Of a stretch of 15,445 nucleotides of DNA, positions 1 through 6,672 are shown one piece after another. Source of the DNA: Pseudomonas sp. UBA5706 (GTDB taxonomy: Bacteria > Pseudomonadota > Gammaproteobacteria > Pseudomonadales > Pseudomonadaceae); assembly GCF_002419965.1 (NCBI RefSeq), contig NZ_DIHC01000004.1, forward strand, positions 87,244-102,688, read 5' to 3'. The position numbers were made by a program, and so were the translations under genes. Under the pieces are notes generated by a model that was given only the letters and a program-made list of their open reading frames with translations, had not been told where the DNA came from and ran no database searches. How positions within the stretch are numbered: the stretch's first letter is position 1; each line of letters starts with the position of its first letter.

Positions 1-119
1 CCCGCGATCTGCCGGGCACCGGCAGTAAAACCGGTCACCTCGGTTGTGTCATGCACACCGAGGACCCTGGGTTTACTACCGCTTCGCGGCAGATCGCGGG
101 ACAAGCCACGCTCCTACGG
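1..119. repeat. REPIN-like composite repeat, copy 1 (left arm cut by window edge)
   Basis: This stretch is nearly identical to 297-415, with one small indel near position 26. It carries the right arm of a long inverted repeat (cggcagatcgcgggacaagc and onward to CTCCTAC). It also has a central imperfect hairpin at 36-63 (cacctcggttgtg / cacaccgagg). The outer left arm lies before base 1. The GCTCCTAC end is typical of Pseudomonas REP sequences. It is non-coding, and the open frames through it are fortuitous. Confidence 0.85.
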
Positions 120-143
120 GGATGTGCAGAGACATCGAACATG

Positions 144-250
144 ATCGTTCCCACGCTCCGCGTGGTAACGCCTCCCCCCATATGTTTCGCGTCTGTGGCA
201 GTGACGCAAAGCGCCAAGGGATGCATGCCTACCTAGAGCGTAGGGACGAT
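144..250. repeat. Second repeat family: imperfect inverted repeat of the 'CGTTCCCACGCTCCGCGTGG' type
   Basis: The left arm at 144-171 (atcgttcccacgctccgcgt...) pairs imperfectly with the right arm at 227-250 (ending agcgtagggacgat). This core resembles another common Pseudomonas intergenic repeat, distinct from the GTAGGAGC type. It sits between the two GTAGGAGC-type copies. A related sequence recurs at the far right of the window (15394-15438). No gene is visible in 1-435. Confidence 0.65.
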
Positions 251-278
251 CAGGGATTTCAGGCTAAGGCCAAGCGTT

Positions 279-411
279 GTAGGAGCGTGGCTTGTCCCGC
301 GATCTGCCGGGCACCGGCAGCACACCGGTCACCTCGGTTGTGTCATGCACACCGAGGACCCTGGGTTTACTACCGCTTCGCGGCAGATCGCGGGACAAGC
401 CACGCTCCTAC
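279..411. repeat. REPIN-like composite repeat, copy 2 (complete)
   Basis: There is a perfect 31-bp inverted repeat: the arm at 279-309 begins gtaggagcgtggcttgtccc and pairs with 381-411. Inside it is a smaller imperfect hairpin at 330-357 (cctcggttgtg / cacaccgagg). The right edge (GCTCCTAC, 404-411) is only 24 nt from the ATG of the ict-like gene, so the element occupies that gene's 5' leader region. Confidence 0.9.
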
Positions 412-435
412 AGGGAATGTGGAGAGGCATCGAAT

Positions 436-1635
436 ATGAATCAACAATCCCCCCGTCCACTGGACGGCATTACTGTCATCAGCCTGGAACACGCCATCGC
501 GGCGCCGTTCTGCACCCGGCAGCTGGCGGACCTGGGCGCCCGCGTGATCAAGGTCGAACGTCCTGGCGTCGGCGATTTTGCTCGCGGCTACGATCAGCGC
601 GTCGATGGTCTGGCGTCGCATTTCGTCTGGACCAACCGTTCCAAGGAAAGCCTGACCCTGGACCTGAAGCAGGATGAGGCGGGTGACATTCTCGAATCGC
701 TGCTGGGCAAGGCCGATGTCTTGGTGCAGAACCTGGCGCCGGGTGCTGCGGCGCGCATGGGCCTGTCCTTCAACGCACTGCATAAGCGCTTTCCCCGGCT
801 GATCGTCTGTGACATTTCCGGTTATGGCGAAGGCGGCCCGTATGAGAAGAAGAAGGCCTATGACCTGCTGATCCAGAGCGAGGGCGGTTTTCTCTCGGTG
901 ACCGGCGGGCCGGGTGAGAACGAGATGGCCAAGGCCGGTTGTTCCATCGCTGACATCGCTGCGGGGATGTACGCCTACACCGGCATCCTCTCGGCGCTGA
1001 TGCTGCGGGACAAGACCGGGGAGGGCAGCCGCATCGACGTCAGCATGCTGGAAAGCCTGGTGGAGTGGATGGGCTATCCGATGTATTACGCCTACAACGG
1101 TGCGCCGCAACCGCCGCGAGCCGGAGCTTCGCACTCGACGATCTATCCGTATGGGCCGTTTCCTACAGGCGGTGGCGGCACGGTCATGCTCGGTCTGCAG
1201 AACGAGCGCGAATGGGCGCTTTTCTGCGAAAAGGTGCTGCTGGACAAGGCGCTGGCCACCGATGAGCGCTTCTCGGCGAACTTCAAGCGCTCGGAAAATC
1301 GTGAGGTGTTGCGCCAGATCATTGTCGACGGCTTCGCGGGGTTAAGCGTGGACGATGTCGTGGCCCGGCTTGAAGAGGCGCAGATCGCCAATGCCCGGGT
1401 CAACGACATGCACGGCGTCTGGGAGCACCCGCAACTCAAGGCCCGCGACAGCTGGCGTCAGGTCGACAGCCCGTCCGGGCCACTGCCATCGTTATTGCCT
1501 CCTGGGCGCAATACCGCCTTTACCCCGCGCATGGACGGCGTACCGGGGTTGGGGCAACACACGCAAAGCATTCTCGCGGAGCTGGGAATTTCAGCCCAGG
1601 AACAGGCGCGGATGGCGGCAACGGGGGTGGTTTAA
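436..1635 (+). CDS. ict: Itaconate (succinyl-CoA:itaconate) CoA-transferase-like, CaiB/BaiF class III
   Basis: A 399-aa class III CoA-transferase, the usual length for the CaiB/BaiF family. These enzymes move CoA from a donor thioester, such as succinyl-CoA, to a free acid in the cytoplasm. Seen: the N-terminal 'AAPFCTRQLADLGARVIKVE' nucleotide-fold segment (residues 22-41), then 'WTNRSKESLTLDL' (65-77) and the active-site region 'GPYEKKKAYDLL' (134-145), where Asp143 aligns with the family's catalytic aspartate. The start at 436 is chosen because GGAGAGG (421-427) lies 8 nt upstream. The open frame runs back to 292, but that part is repeat DNA. It is followed by a CitE-type lyase and TRAP genes, the order I recall for P. 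aeruginosa PA0882-PA0886, hence the itaconate assignment. The family is certain; the substrate is inferred, and mesaconate or citramalate are alternatives. Confidence 0.85.
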   Translation: MNQQSPRPLDGITVISLEHAIAAPFCTRQLADLGARVIKVERPGVGDFARGYDQRVDGLASHFVWTNRSKESLTLDLKQDEAGDILESLLGKADVLVQNLAPGAAARMGLSFNALHKRFPRLIVCDISGYGEGGPYEKKKAYDLLIQSEGGFLSVTGGPGENEMAKAGCSIADIAAGMYAYTGILSALMLRDKTGEGSRIDVSMLESLVEWMGYPMYYAYNGAPQPPRAGASHSTIYPYGPFPTGGGGTVMLGLQNEREWALFCEKVLLDKALATDERFSANFKRSENREVLRQIIVDGFAGLSVDDVVARLEEAQIANARVNDMHGVWEHPQLKARDSWRQVDSPSGPLPSLLPPGRNTAFTPRMDGVPGLGQHTQSILAELGISAQEQARMAATGVV

Positions 1636-1655
1636 ATTGTTGCTTGGCTGTGCAC

Positions 1656-1745
1656 GGTGGGAGCGAATTCATTCGCGATGGGGATTCACAGCCGATGAAT
1701 CTACGTCGGCCGCATTTCCCTCTCGCCAATCAACTCGCTCCTACC
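1656..1745. repeat. REP pair between ict and ccl
   Basis: Two REP-like arms face each other: 1656-1682 (ggtgggagcgaattcattcg...) and 1718-1745 (complement of ggtaggagcgagttgattgg...). They fill most of the 136-nt gap between the two genes. The right edge, GCTCCTAC (1737-1744), is 27 nt before the ccl ATG. No promoter or gene is evident in the gap. Confidence 0.75.
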
Positions 1746-1771
1746 AAAAACTATTCTCAAGGATATAAACC

Positions 1772-2596
1772 ATGCCCTCATCCGTCGTCCGCTCCGCACT
1801 GTTCGTGCCCGGTAGCCGGCCCGAGCGTTTCGCCAAGGCGCTGGCTGCTGGCGCCGATGCGGTGATCGTCGATTTCGAAGATGCCGTCGAGGAGCCGCTC
1901 AAGCGTCAGGCCAGAGACAATCTCGCTGCGTTTGTGCAGGACAACCCCTCGGCTGCGCTATGGGTGCGGGTTAACGCCCCGGATCACCTGGAGCACGCGG
2001 CGGATCTGGCCTTTTGTAAACGGCATGCAGGTGTTGTGGGTGTGCTGCTGCCGAAAGTCGAAAAAGCTGCCCATGTGGCTGCTGTCTGGGAAACCGGCAA
2101 ACCCGTCTTGCCCATCATCGAGAGTGCCAAGGGGCTGTTGGCGCTGGCGTCTATCGCACACGCCCCGGGGGTCGAGCGCCTGTCGTTCGGCGGGCTGGAC
2201 CTGGCGCTGGACCTGAGCCTGAACACGGGCACCGAGGCGGCGCAGTTGTTTCTTGATCAGGCGCGCATGTCGGTGCAGCTGCACTCCAGAGGCGCTGACC
2301 TGTTGCCGCCGCTGGATGGCGTGCACCCGGCCATTGGCGATCCTGAAGGTCTACACCGCGCGATTCGGCATGCCTATGACATGGGCTACGGCGGCGCGCT
2401 GTGCATTCATCCCGGGCAAGTGCCGGTGATACATGCCGCGCTGGCGCCGAGTGCAGCTGACTTGAGTTGGGCGAAGCGGGTAGTAGACGCCAGCACAGCC
2501 GCTAACGGCGCTGGCGCGTTTCAGCTCGACGGGCAGATGATTGATGCGCCCGTGCTGCTACGCGCCAAGCGCTTACTGGCGCTCGCCGCAGAGTGA
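1772..2596 (+). CDS. ccl: (S)-citramalyl-CoA lyase-like, HpcH/HpaI aldolase / CitE family
   Basis: A 274-aa CitE-type lyase of usual family length. It is a Mg2+-dependent TIM-barrel enzyme predicted to split citramalyl-CoA into acetyl-CoA and pyruvate, the last step of itaconate breakdown. Seen: 'LFVPGSRPERF' (10-20), 'DAVIVDFEDAVE' (29-40), the conserved 'WVRVN' arginine strand (64-68), 'LLPKVE' (92-97), 'PIIESAKG' (114-121), 'LSFGGLDLALD' (137-147) and 'GYGGALCIHPGQ' (205-216). Glu117 and Asp143, 26 residues apart, fit the Mg2+ ligand pair known in CitE homologues. AAGGA (1759-1763) is 8 nt before the ATG. It follows the CoA-transferase across a REP-filled gap. The family is firm; malyl-CoA or citryl-CoA type substrates cannot be excluded from sequence alone. 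Confidence 0.85.
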   Translation: MPSSVVRSALFVPGSRPERFAKALAAGADAVIVDFEDAVEEPLKRQARDNLAAFVQDNPSAALWVRVNAPDHLEHAADLAFCKRHAGVVGVLLPKVEKAAHVAAVWETGKPVLPIIESAKGLLALASIAHAPGVERLSFGGLDLALDLSLNTGTEAAQLFLDQARMSVQLHSRGADLLPPLDGVHPAIGDPEGLHRAIRHAYDMGYGGALCIHPGQVPVIHAALAPSAADLSWAKRVVDASTAANGAGAFQLDGQMIDAPVLLRAKRLLALAAE

Positions 2597-2923
2597 ATCA
2601 GCACCTTATGACAACGCCGGTAAACCTGTGGGAGCCATCTGGAGCTGGGCGACAGGGGCGAAGGCGGTGGGCCAGGCAACAGTGATTTGACTGAAAGATC
2701 GCGTTCGCTGCCGTCGTAACCTCCGGCGTCTCCTATAGAGATACCTCTCCCACGTGGATGGCGTCCGGAAGGAAACAGCGTTCGGCCATACCGAACGCGG
2801 TCTTACATAAAAGCTGATTCTCTAAACACACTGGGTTGGGCATCGTTAGCTCGCACAACGCTCAAGATCCACCCATGGCTCCTATAAAACCAAAGCTCCT
2901 ACAAAAATAAAAAGGTGATATCG
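2597..2923. other. Non-coding gap between ccl and dctP: REP remnants, palindrome, leader
   Basis: No supportable gene is present. The left part (about 2628-2690, 'cctgtgggagc...') looks like a degraded REP. A perfect palindrome sits at 2778-2798 (listed separately). The right part is AT-rich and contains two 'GCTCCTA' motifs (2877-2883 and 2895-2901), as if left by REP ends, and then the dctP ribosome-binding site. The size and content allow an independent promoter for the TRAP genes, but I cannot place clear -35/-10 boxes. Confidence 0.55.
2778..2798. promoter_or_regulatory. Candidate LysR-type operator upstream of dctP (8-bp perfect palindrome)
   Basis: GCGTTCGG (2778-2785) and CCGAACGC (2791-2798) form a perfect 8-bp inverted repeat around the 5-nt centre ccata. 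The core fits the T-N11-A rule of LysR-type sites (TCGG-N5-CCGA). The same GTTCGG-N5-CCGAAC core occurs at 12198-12214 between the LysR gene and the CitMHS operon. There is no T-run after it, so it is unlikely to be a terminator. It lies about 126 nt before the dctP ATG. Binding is inferred. Confidence 0.55.
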
Positions 2924-3919
2924 ATGTTGAAGCTGACCAAGGCGCTTTTCTGCGCCGCTGCAGTGTCCATGGCCGGCATGGCCTGCGCTGATCCTATCGT
3001 CATCAAGTTTGCCCACGTGGTTGCGGAAAACACGCCAAAAGGCCAGGGCGCCTTGATGTTCCAAAAACTGGTTGCCGCCGATCCGGCCTTGAAAGACAAG
3101 GTTAAAGTCGAGGTCTACCCGAACTCTTCGCTCTTCGGCGATGGCAAGGAAATGGAAGCTCTGTTGCTGGGCGACGTGCAAATGCTTGCCCCCTCCCTGG
3201 CCAAGTTCGAGCAATACACCAAAGCGGTTCAAATCTTCGACCTGCCCTTCCTCTTCAACGACCTGGCCGCAGTGGATCGCTTCCAGCAGGGTCCGCAAGG
3301 CAAGGCGTTGCTGACTTCGATGGACGACAAGGGCATTCACGGGCTGGCCTACTGGCACAACGGCCTGAAGCAATTGTCGGCGAACAAAAAGCTGCTAGAC
3401 CCCAAGGACGCTCGCGGCCTGAAATTCCGCGTGCAGGCGTCCAGCGTGCTGGAAGCGCAGTTCGTGGCGCTGCATGCCAACCCGCGCAAGATGAGCTTTG
3501 CCGAGGTGTACCAAGGGCTGCAGACCGGTACGGTCAACGGCACCGAGAACACTTGGTCGAACTACGAAAGCCAGAAGGTCAACGAAGTCCAGCCATTCTT
3601 CACCGAATCCAACCATGGCCTGATCGACTACATGGTGATCACCAACGCCAAGTTCTGGAACGGACTGCCGGCTGACGTGCGCGACGAACTGCAGAAGATC
3701 ATGGATCAGGTCACGGTCGAGGTGAACAAACAGGCCGAAGCGCTGAACCAGACTGCCAAGCAGAAGATCATCGATTCCAAAACCAGCGAAATCGTCACAC
3801 TGACGCCTGAGCAGCGCGCCAAATGGCGTGAAGTCATGAAGCCGGTCTGGGACAAGTTCTCCGATGAAATCGGTGCCGACCTGATCAAGGCGGCGGACGC
3901 CTCGAACACCGCGCCTTGA
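2924..3919 (+). CDS. dctP: TRAP transporter solute-binding protein (DctP family)
   Basis: A 331-aa periplasmic binding protein that captures a carboxylate and delivers it to DctQM. Seen: a signal peptide 'MLKLTKALFCAAAVSMAG...' with a likely cut after Ala22 (A-C-A / DPIVIKF). There follow 'GQGALMFQKL' (40-49) and 'GLKFRVQAS' (165-173), where Arg169 fits the conserved arginine that clamps the substrate carboxylate. Next come 'GLQTGTVNGTENTW' (198-211) and 'FFTESNHGLIDYMV' (225-238). The start is the ATG at 2924, preceded by AAGGTG (2912-2917). A GTG at 2915, three codons earlier, overlaps that SD and is less likely. It begins the dctPQM operon; the neighbouring ict/ccl genes suggest itaconate or a related C4/C5 diacid as substrate. 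Confidence 0.92.
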   Translation: MLKLTKALFCAAAVSMAGMACADPIVIKFAHVVAENTPKGQGALMFQKLVAADPALKDKVKVEVYPNSSLFGDGKEMEALLLGDVQMLAPSLAKFEQYTKAVQIFDLPFLFNDLAAVDRFQQGPQGKALLTSMDDKGIHGLAYWHNGLKQLSANKKLLDPKDARGLKFRVQASSVLEAQFVALHANPRKMSFAEVYQGLQTGTVNGTENTWSNYESQKVNEVQPFFTESNHGLIDYMVITNAKFWNGLPADVRDELQKIMDQVTVEVNKQAEALNQTAKQKIIDSKTSEIVTLTPEQRAKWREVMKPVWDKFSDEIGADLIKAADASNTAP

Positions 3920-3962
3920 TTCCGCGAAAGGCAGTTTGATCGATACGGGCAGTGATGCCTGC

Positions 3963-4001
3963 GTGGCCACCCGATTTTCTTTGCAGAGAGGGGGTGGCCG
4001 C
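3963..4001 (+). other. Intercistronic hairpin between dctP and dctQ
   Basis: GGCCACCC (3965-3972) pairs perfectly with GGGTGGCC (3992-3999). Two more flanking pairs extend it, one of them a wobble, around a 19-nt loop. No T-run follows. Such structures after a binding-protein gene often protect the upstream mRNA or lower expression of downstream membrane genes. That role is inferred here. Confidence 0.5.
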
Positions 4002-4023
4002 TCTCTATGTTCGGAGAATGCTT

Positions 4024-4656
4024 ATGCAATCGCTGACGCGACTCTGGGAGCACCTGGAGGAGGGCATGATCGCCTTCCTGCTGGCTGCCATGACGCTGGT
4101 GACTTTTGTCTACGTGGCGCTCAACAACATCTACACCCTGTTTTATTCGCTGAGTGACAAGTGGACGTTCAGCAGTGAGTTCTTTTCATTTCTGGGCGAC
4201 CACACGATGGAATACGCGCAGAACATGACCTGGAGCGTGGCCCTGACCAAAGCGCTGTTCGGCTGGCTGATCTTTTTCGGCGTCTCCTATGGCGTGCGCA
4301 CGGCCGGTCACCTGGGGGTCGACGCGCTGGTGAAAATGACCAGCAAACCGGTTCAGCGCCTGCTCGCGCTACTCGCGTGCCTGTGCTGCATGGCCTACGC
4401 CGGCCTGTTCCTGGCGGCCAGCTACAAATGGGTCAGTGCCCTGTTCGTCGCCGGTATCGGCGCCGAGGACCTGGATCGCTACGGCGTGAAGGTGGCGTAC
4501 ATCGCCGTCATCGTGCCGATCGGCTTTACCCTGGTCTTGCTGCGCTACCTGGAAATTCTCTACCGCATTTATACCCATCGTCAGCTCGGCCTTGGCCTGG
4601 CCGATGAAGCGGCAGAAGCAAGCAAACTGGCCAATCCTGATGAGGAGCAACGCTGA
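4024..4656 (+). CDS. dctQ: TRAP transporter small membrane subunit (DctQ family)
   Basis: A 210-aa integral membrane protein with four predicted helices (about 15-37, 72-92, 112-135 and 156-180), as expected of DctQ subunits, which pair with DctM in the inner membrane. The loop between helices 1 and 2 (38-70) is rather long and hydrophilic. The tail after 185 is acidic and cytoplasmic. The start at 4024 is chosen because GGAG (4013-4016) lies 7 nt upstream. The ATG at 4018 is too close to that SD, and the 24-codon upstream extension has no hydrophobic or family-like sequence. Its stop overlaps the dctM start (TGATG), so the two are probably translationally coupled. Identity rests on topology and position between dctP and dctM. 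Confidence 0.85.
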   Translation: MQSLTRLWEHLEEGMIAFLLAAMTLVTFVYVALNNIYTLFYSLSDKWTFSSEFFSFLGDHTMEYAQNMTWSVALTKALFGWLIFFGVSYGVRTAGHLGVDALVKMTSKPVQRLLALLACLCCMAYAGLFLAASYKWVSALFVAGIGAEDLDRYGVKVAYIAVIVPIGFTLVLLRYLEILYRIYTHRQLGLGLADEAAEASKLANPDEEQR

Positions 4657-5939
4657 TGACGGTCATCTGTCTGTTCCTGCTGCTGTTCGTGTTCATGTTT
4701 CTCGGGGTGCCCATTTCTATCGCGCTGGGCCTGTCCGGCGCGGTATCAATTCTGCTGTTCAGCCCGGACTCACTGAGTTCGCTGGCGATCAAGCTGTTCG
4801 AAACCTCCGACAGCTACACCTTCCTGGCGATCCCGTTTTTCCTGCTCTCCGGCGCGTTTATGACCACCGGTGGCGTGGCGCAGCGGCTGATCGATTTCGC
4901 CAACGCCTGTGTGGGGCACATTCGTGGTGGCCTCGCTATCGCGGCGGTGCTGGCTTGCATGTTGTTCGCTGCGCTGTCGGGCTCTTCACCTGCGACCGTG
5001 GCGGCCGTGGGGTCGATTGCCGTGGCCGGGATGGTGCGCTCGGGCTACCCGAAGGAGTTCGGCGCCGGGATCATCTGTAACGCAGGGACCCTGGGAATTC
5101 TGATTCCGCCGTCAATCGTGATGGTGGTCTACTCGGCGGCGACCGAAACCTCGGTGGGCAAGCTGTTCATCGCCGGTATCGTGCCGGGCATTCTGTTGGG
5201 CGTGGCCTTGATGGTAGCGATCTATATCGTTGCGCGCGTCAAGAAGCTGCCTGCCCAGCCGCGTGTCAGTTTCCGTCAGTGGTTGCACACTGCGCGTCGC
5301 GCCTTTTGGGGCCTGCTATTGCTGGTGATCATCCTCGGCGGCATCTACAGCGGCATGTTCACCCCGACCGAAGCGGCGGCGGTGGCGGCAGTGTACTCAG
5401 CATTCGTGGCGCTGTTCATCTACAAGGACATGCGCTTTCGCGATTGCCCGAAAGTGCTGCTGGAGTCCGGTCGCCTGGCGGTCATGCTGATGTTCATCAT
5501 CTCCAACGCGATCCTGTTCGCCCATGTGCTGACCACCGAACAGATCCCGCAGGAAATCACCAACTGGGTGATCTCCGAAGGGCTGACGCCAATCGGTTTC
5601 CTGATCATGGTCAATATCGTCTTGCTGGTGGCAGGCAGCTTCATGGAGCCGTCGGCGATTACCCTGATTCTGGCGCCGATCTTTTTTCCGATCGCCATGA
5701 AGCTGGGAATCGACCCGATTCACTTAGGCATCGTGATGGTGGTGAACATGGAAATCGGCTTGGTGCATCCGCCGGTAGGACTGAACCTGTTCGTGACATC
5801 GGCGGTTACCGGCCTGACCCTGGGGCAGACCATCCGTGCAGCCCTGCCGTGGTTGTCTATCCTGTTGTTGTTTCTGATTCTGGTGACCTACGTGCCATTC
5901 ATCTCGCTGGCCTTGCCCAACTGGCTGGGCATGCCATAA
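4656..5939 (+). CDS. dctM: TRAP transporter large permease (DctM family)
   Basis: A 427-aa, highly hydrophobic protein of standard DctM length, the Na+-driven transport channel of the TRAP system. Seen: 'GVPISIALGLSG' (17-28), 'IPFFLLSGAFMTTGG' (59-73), 'LSGSSPATVAAVGSIA' (107-122), 'NAGTLGILIPPSIVMVVYS' (142-160) and 'GMFTPTEAAAVAAVY' (233-247). Further on are 'GSFMEPSAITLILAPIFFPI' (327-346) and 'GLVHPPVGLNLFV' (368-380). These are the characteristic DctM signatures of its two inverted halves. GAGGAG (4642-4647) lies 8 nt before the ATG, which overlaps the dctQ stop by one base. It is the last gene of the region 1 operon, with a terminator 43 nt downstream. Confidence 0.93.
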   Translation: MTVICLFLLLFVFMFLGVPISIALGLSGAVSILLFSPDSLSSLAIKLFETSDSYTFLAIPFFLLSGAFMTTGGVAQRLIDFANACVGHIRGGLAIAAVLACMLFAALSGSSPATVAAVGSIAVAGMVRSGYPKEFGAGIICNAGTLGILIPPSIVMVVYSAATETSVGKLFIAGIVPGILLGVALMVAIYIVARVKKLPAQPRVSFRQWLHTARRAFWGLLLLVIILGGIYSGMFTPTEAAAVAAVYSAFVALFIYKDMRFRDCPKVLLESGRLAVMLMFIISNAILFAHVLTTEQIPQEITNWVISEGLTPIGFLIMVNIVLLVAGSFMEPSAITLILAPIFFPIAMKLGIDPIHLGIVMVVNMEIGLVHPPVGLNLFVTSAVTGLTLGQTIRAALPWLSILLLFLILVTYVPFISLALPNWLGMP

Positions 5940-5981
5940 GGGCGCTGAAGCCTGTACCCGAACTGTGAGCGCAGTGCCTTG

Positions 5982-6016
5982 GCCCTCGTCGACGTTAAGT
6001 CTTCGGGGGCTTTTTT
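5982..6016 (+). terminator. Rho-independent terminator after dctM
   Basis: GCCCTCG (5982-5988) pairs with CGGGGGC (6004-6010), seven pairs with one G-T wobble, and is followed directly by six Ts (6011-6016). It closes the TRAP operon. Confidence 0.75.
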
Positions 6017-6050
6017 ATGGGGAAGGGTTCGCCACCGCCTCAGTCTTCTT

Positions 6051-6285
6051 CGCGATTCCGATTCTGCCCGAAGGGCGTAGGAGCAAGCTTGCTCCCGATC
6101 TGGCGCGCAGCGGCAGCAAAATCAGCCACCGCGGTGTGTCTGGCACAACCTAGGTGCAGGGATTTGCGACTGCTGCGCAGCCGATCGCCTGCAAGCAAGG
6201 CTCCTACGCCCTGCGGGCAGAAGCGTGGTGCGTGAGTGCGGTTGGCCGTGGACGGCTCCTACGCCTTGCGGGCAGGAGCGTGGTG
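6051..6285. repeat. 235-nt REP-composite block, copy A
   Basis: This block aligns without gaps to 6342-6576 (constant offset 291) with scattered substitutions. It contains an inverted repeat: ctgcccgaagggcgtaggag (6064-6083) against ggctcctacgccctgcgggc... (6199-6220). The central hairpin at 6126-6156 is the reverse complement of the centre of the repeats at 36-63 and 330-357, with changes. Open frames through it are not genes. Confidence 0.85.
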
Positions 6286-6340
6286 CGTGAGTGCGGCTGG
6301 TCGTGGACGGCTCCTACGCCCTGCGGGCAGGAGCTTGGTT
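6199..6340. repeat. Three REP cores spaced exactly 55 nt apart
   Basis: The core ggctcctacgccYtgcgggc... begins at 6199, 6254 and 6309, a constant 55-nt period. Flanks such as 'gtgcgtgagtgcggYtggYc' are shared by the last two units. In the copy B block the same core appears at 6490 and 6545, again 55 nt apart. This is a small tandem array inside the larger duplication. Confidence 0.85.
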
Positions 6341-6341
6341 G

Positions 6342-6576
6342 CGCGATTCCGGTTCTGCCCGCAGGGCGTAGGAGCAAGCTTGCTCGCGATCTGGCGCGCA
6401 GCGGCAGCAAAATCAGCCACCGCGGTGTGTCTGGCACAACCGAGGTGCACGGATTTGCGACTGCTGCGCAGCCGATCGCCTGCAAGCAAGGCTCCTACGC
6501 CCTGCGGGCAGAAGCGTGGTGCGGGATTGCGGTTGGCCGTGGACGGCTCCTATGCCTTGCGGGCAGGAACGTCGTC
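6342..6576. repeat. 235-nt REP-composite block, copy B
   Basis: This is the second copy of the 6051-6285 block. Here the inverted repeat is better preserved: ctgcccgcagggcgtaggag... (6355-6375) matches the complement of 6490-6511 exactly through 21 bases. The central hairpin lies at 6417-6447 (ccaccgcggtgtg / cacaaccgaggtg). It sits between the dctM terminator and the efe terminator, so it is outside both operons. Confidence 0.85.
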
Positions 6577-6621
6577 GCGGGAATGCCGGTGGGGCCTGGC
6601 GTGGGGCAGTGTGTCGTGTAT

Positions 6622-6659
6622 AAAAAAGCCCGGTGCCGAAGAGTCGGCAACCGGGCTTT
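6622..6659 (-). terminator. Rho-independent terminator of the efe operon
   Basis: A strong stem: 6625-6639 (aaagcccggtgccga) pairs with 6644-6659 (tcggcaaccgggcttt), with one unpaired base and a 4-nt loop. Read on the minus strand it ends in a run of Ts (complement of 6622-6627), 13 nt after the efeM stop. The plus-strand side has only three Ts, so it is mainly a minus-strand terminator. Confidence 0.9.
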
Positions 6660-6672
6660 CATCGCTTTTGAC

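Noticed and set aside
292..435. Upstream extension of the CoA-transferase frame
   Set aside because: It runs through repeat DNA, has no family-like sequence, and the ATG at 436 has a good SD (GGAGAGG) and starts where the protein family starts.
2778..2798. Palindrome read as a terminator after ccl
   Set aside because: No T-run follows on either strand, and it is about 180 nt after the ccl stop. An operator fits better.
3952..4023. Earlier start for dctQ at 3952
   Set aside because: The added 24 residues lie across the intercistronic hairpin, without an SD and without membrane-protein character.
6060..6576. Possible CRISPR array, from regular repeats
   Set aside because: The repeats are palindromic REP cores and the 'spacers' are themselves repeated, so there are no unique spacers and no cas genes.
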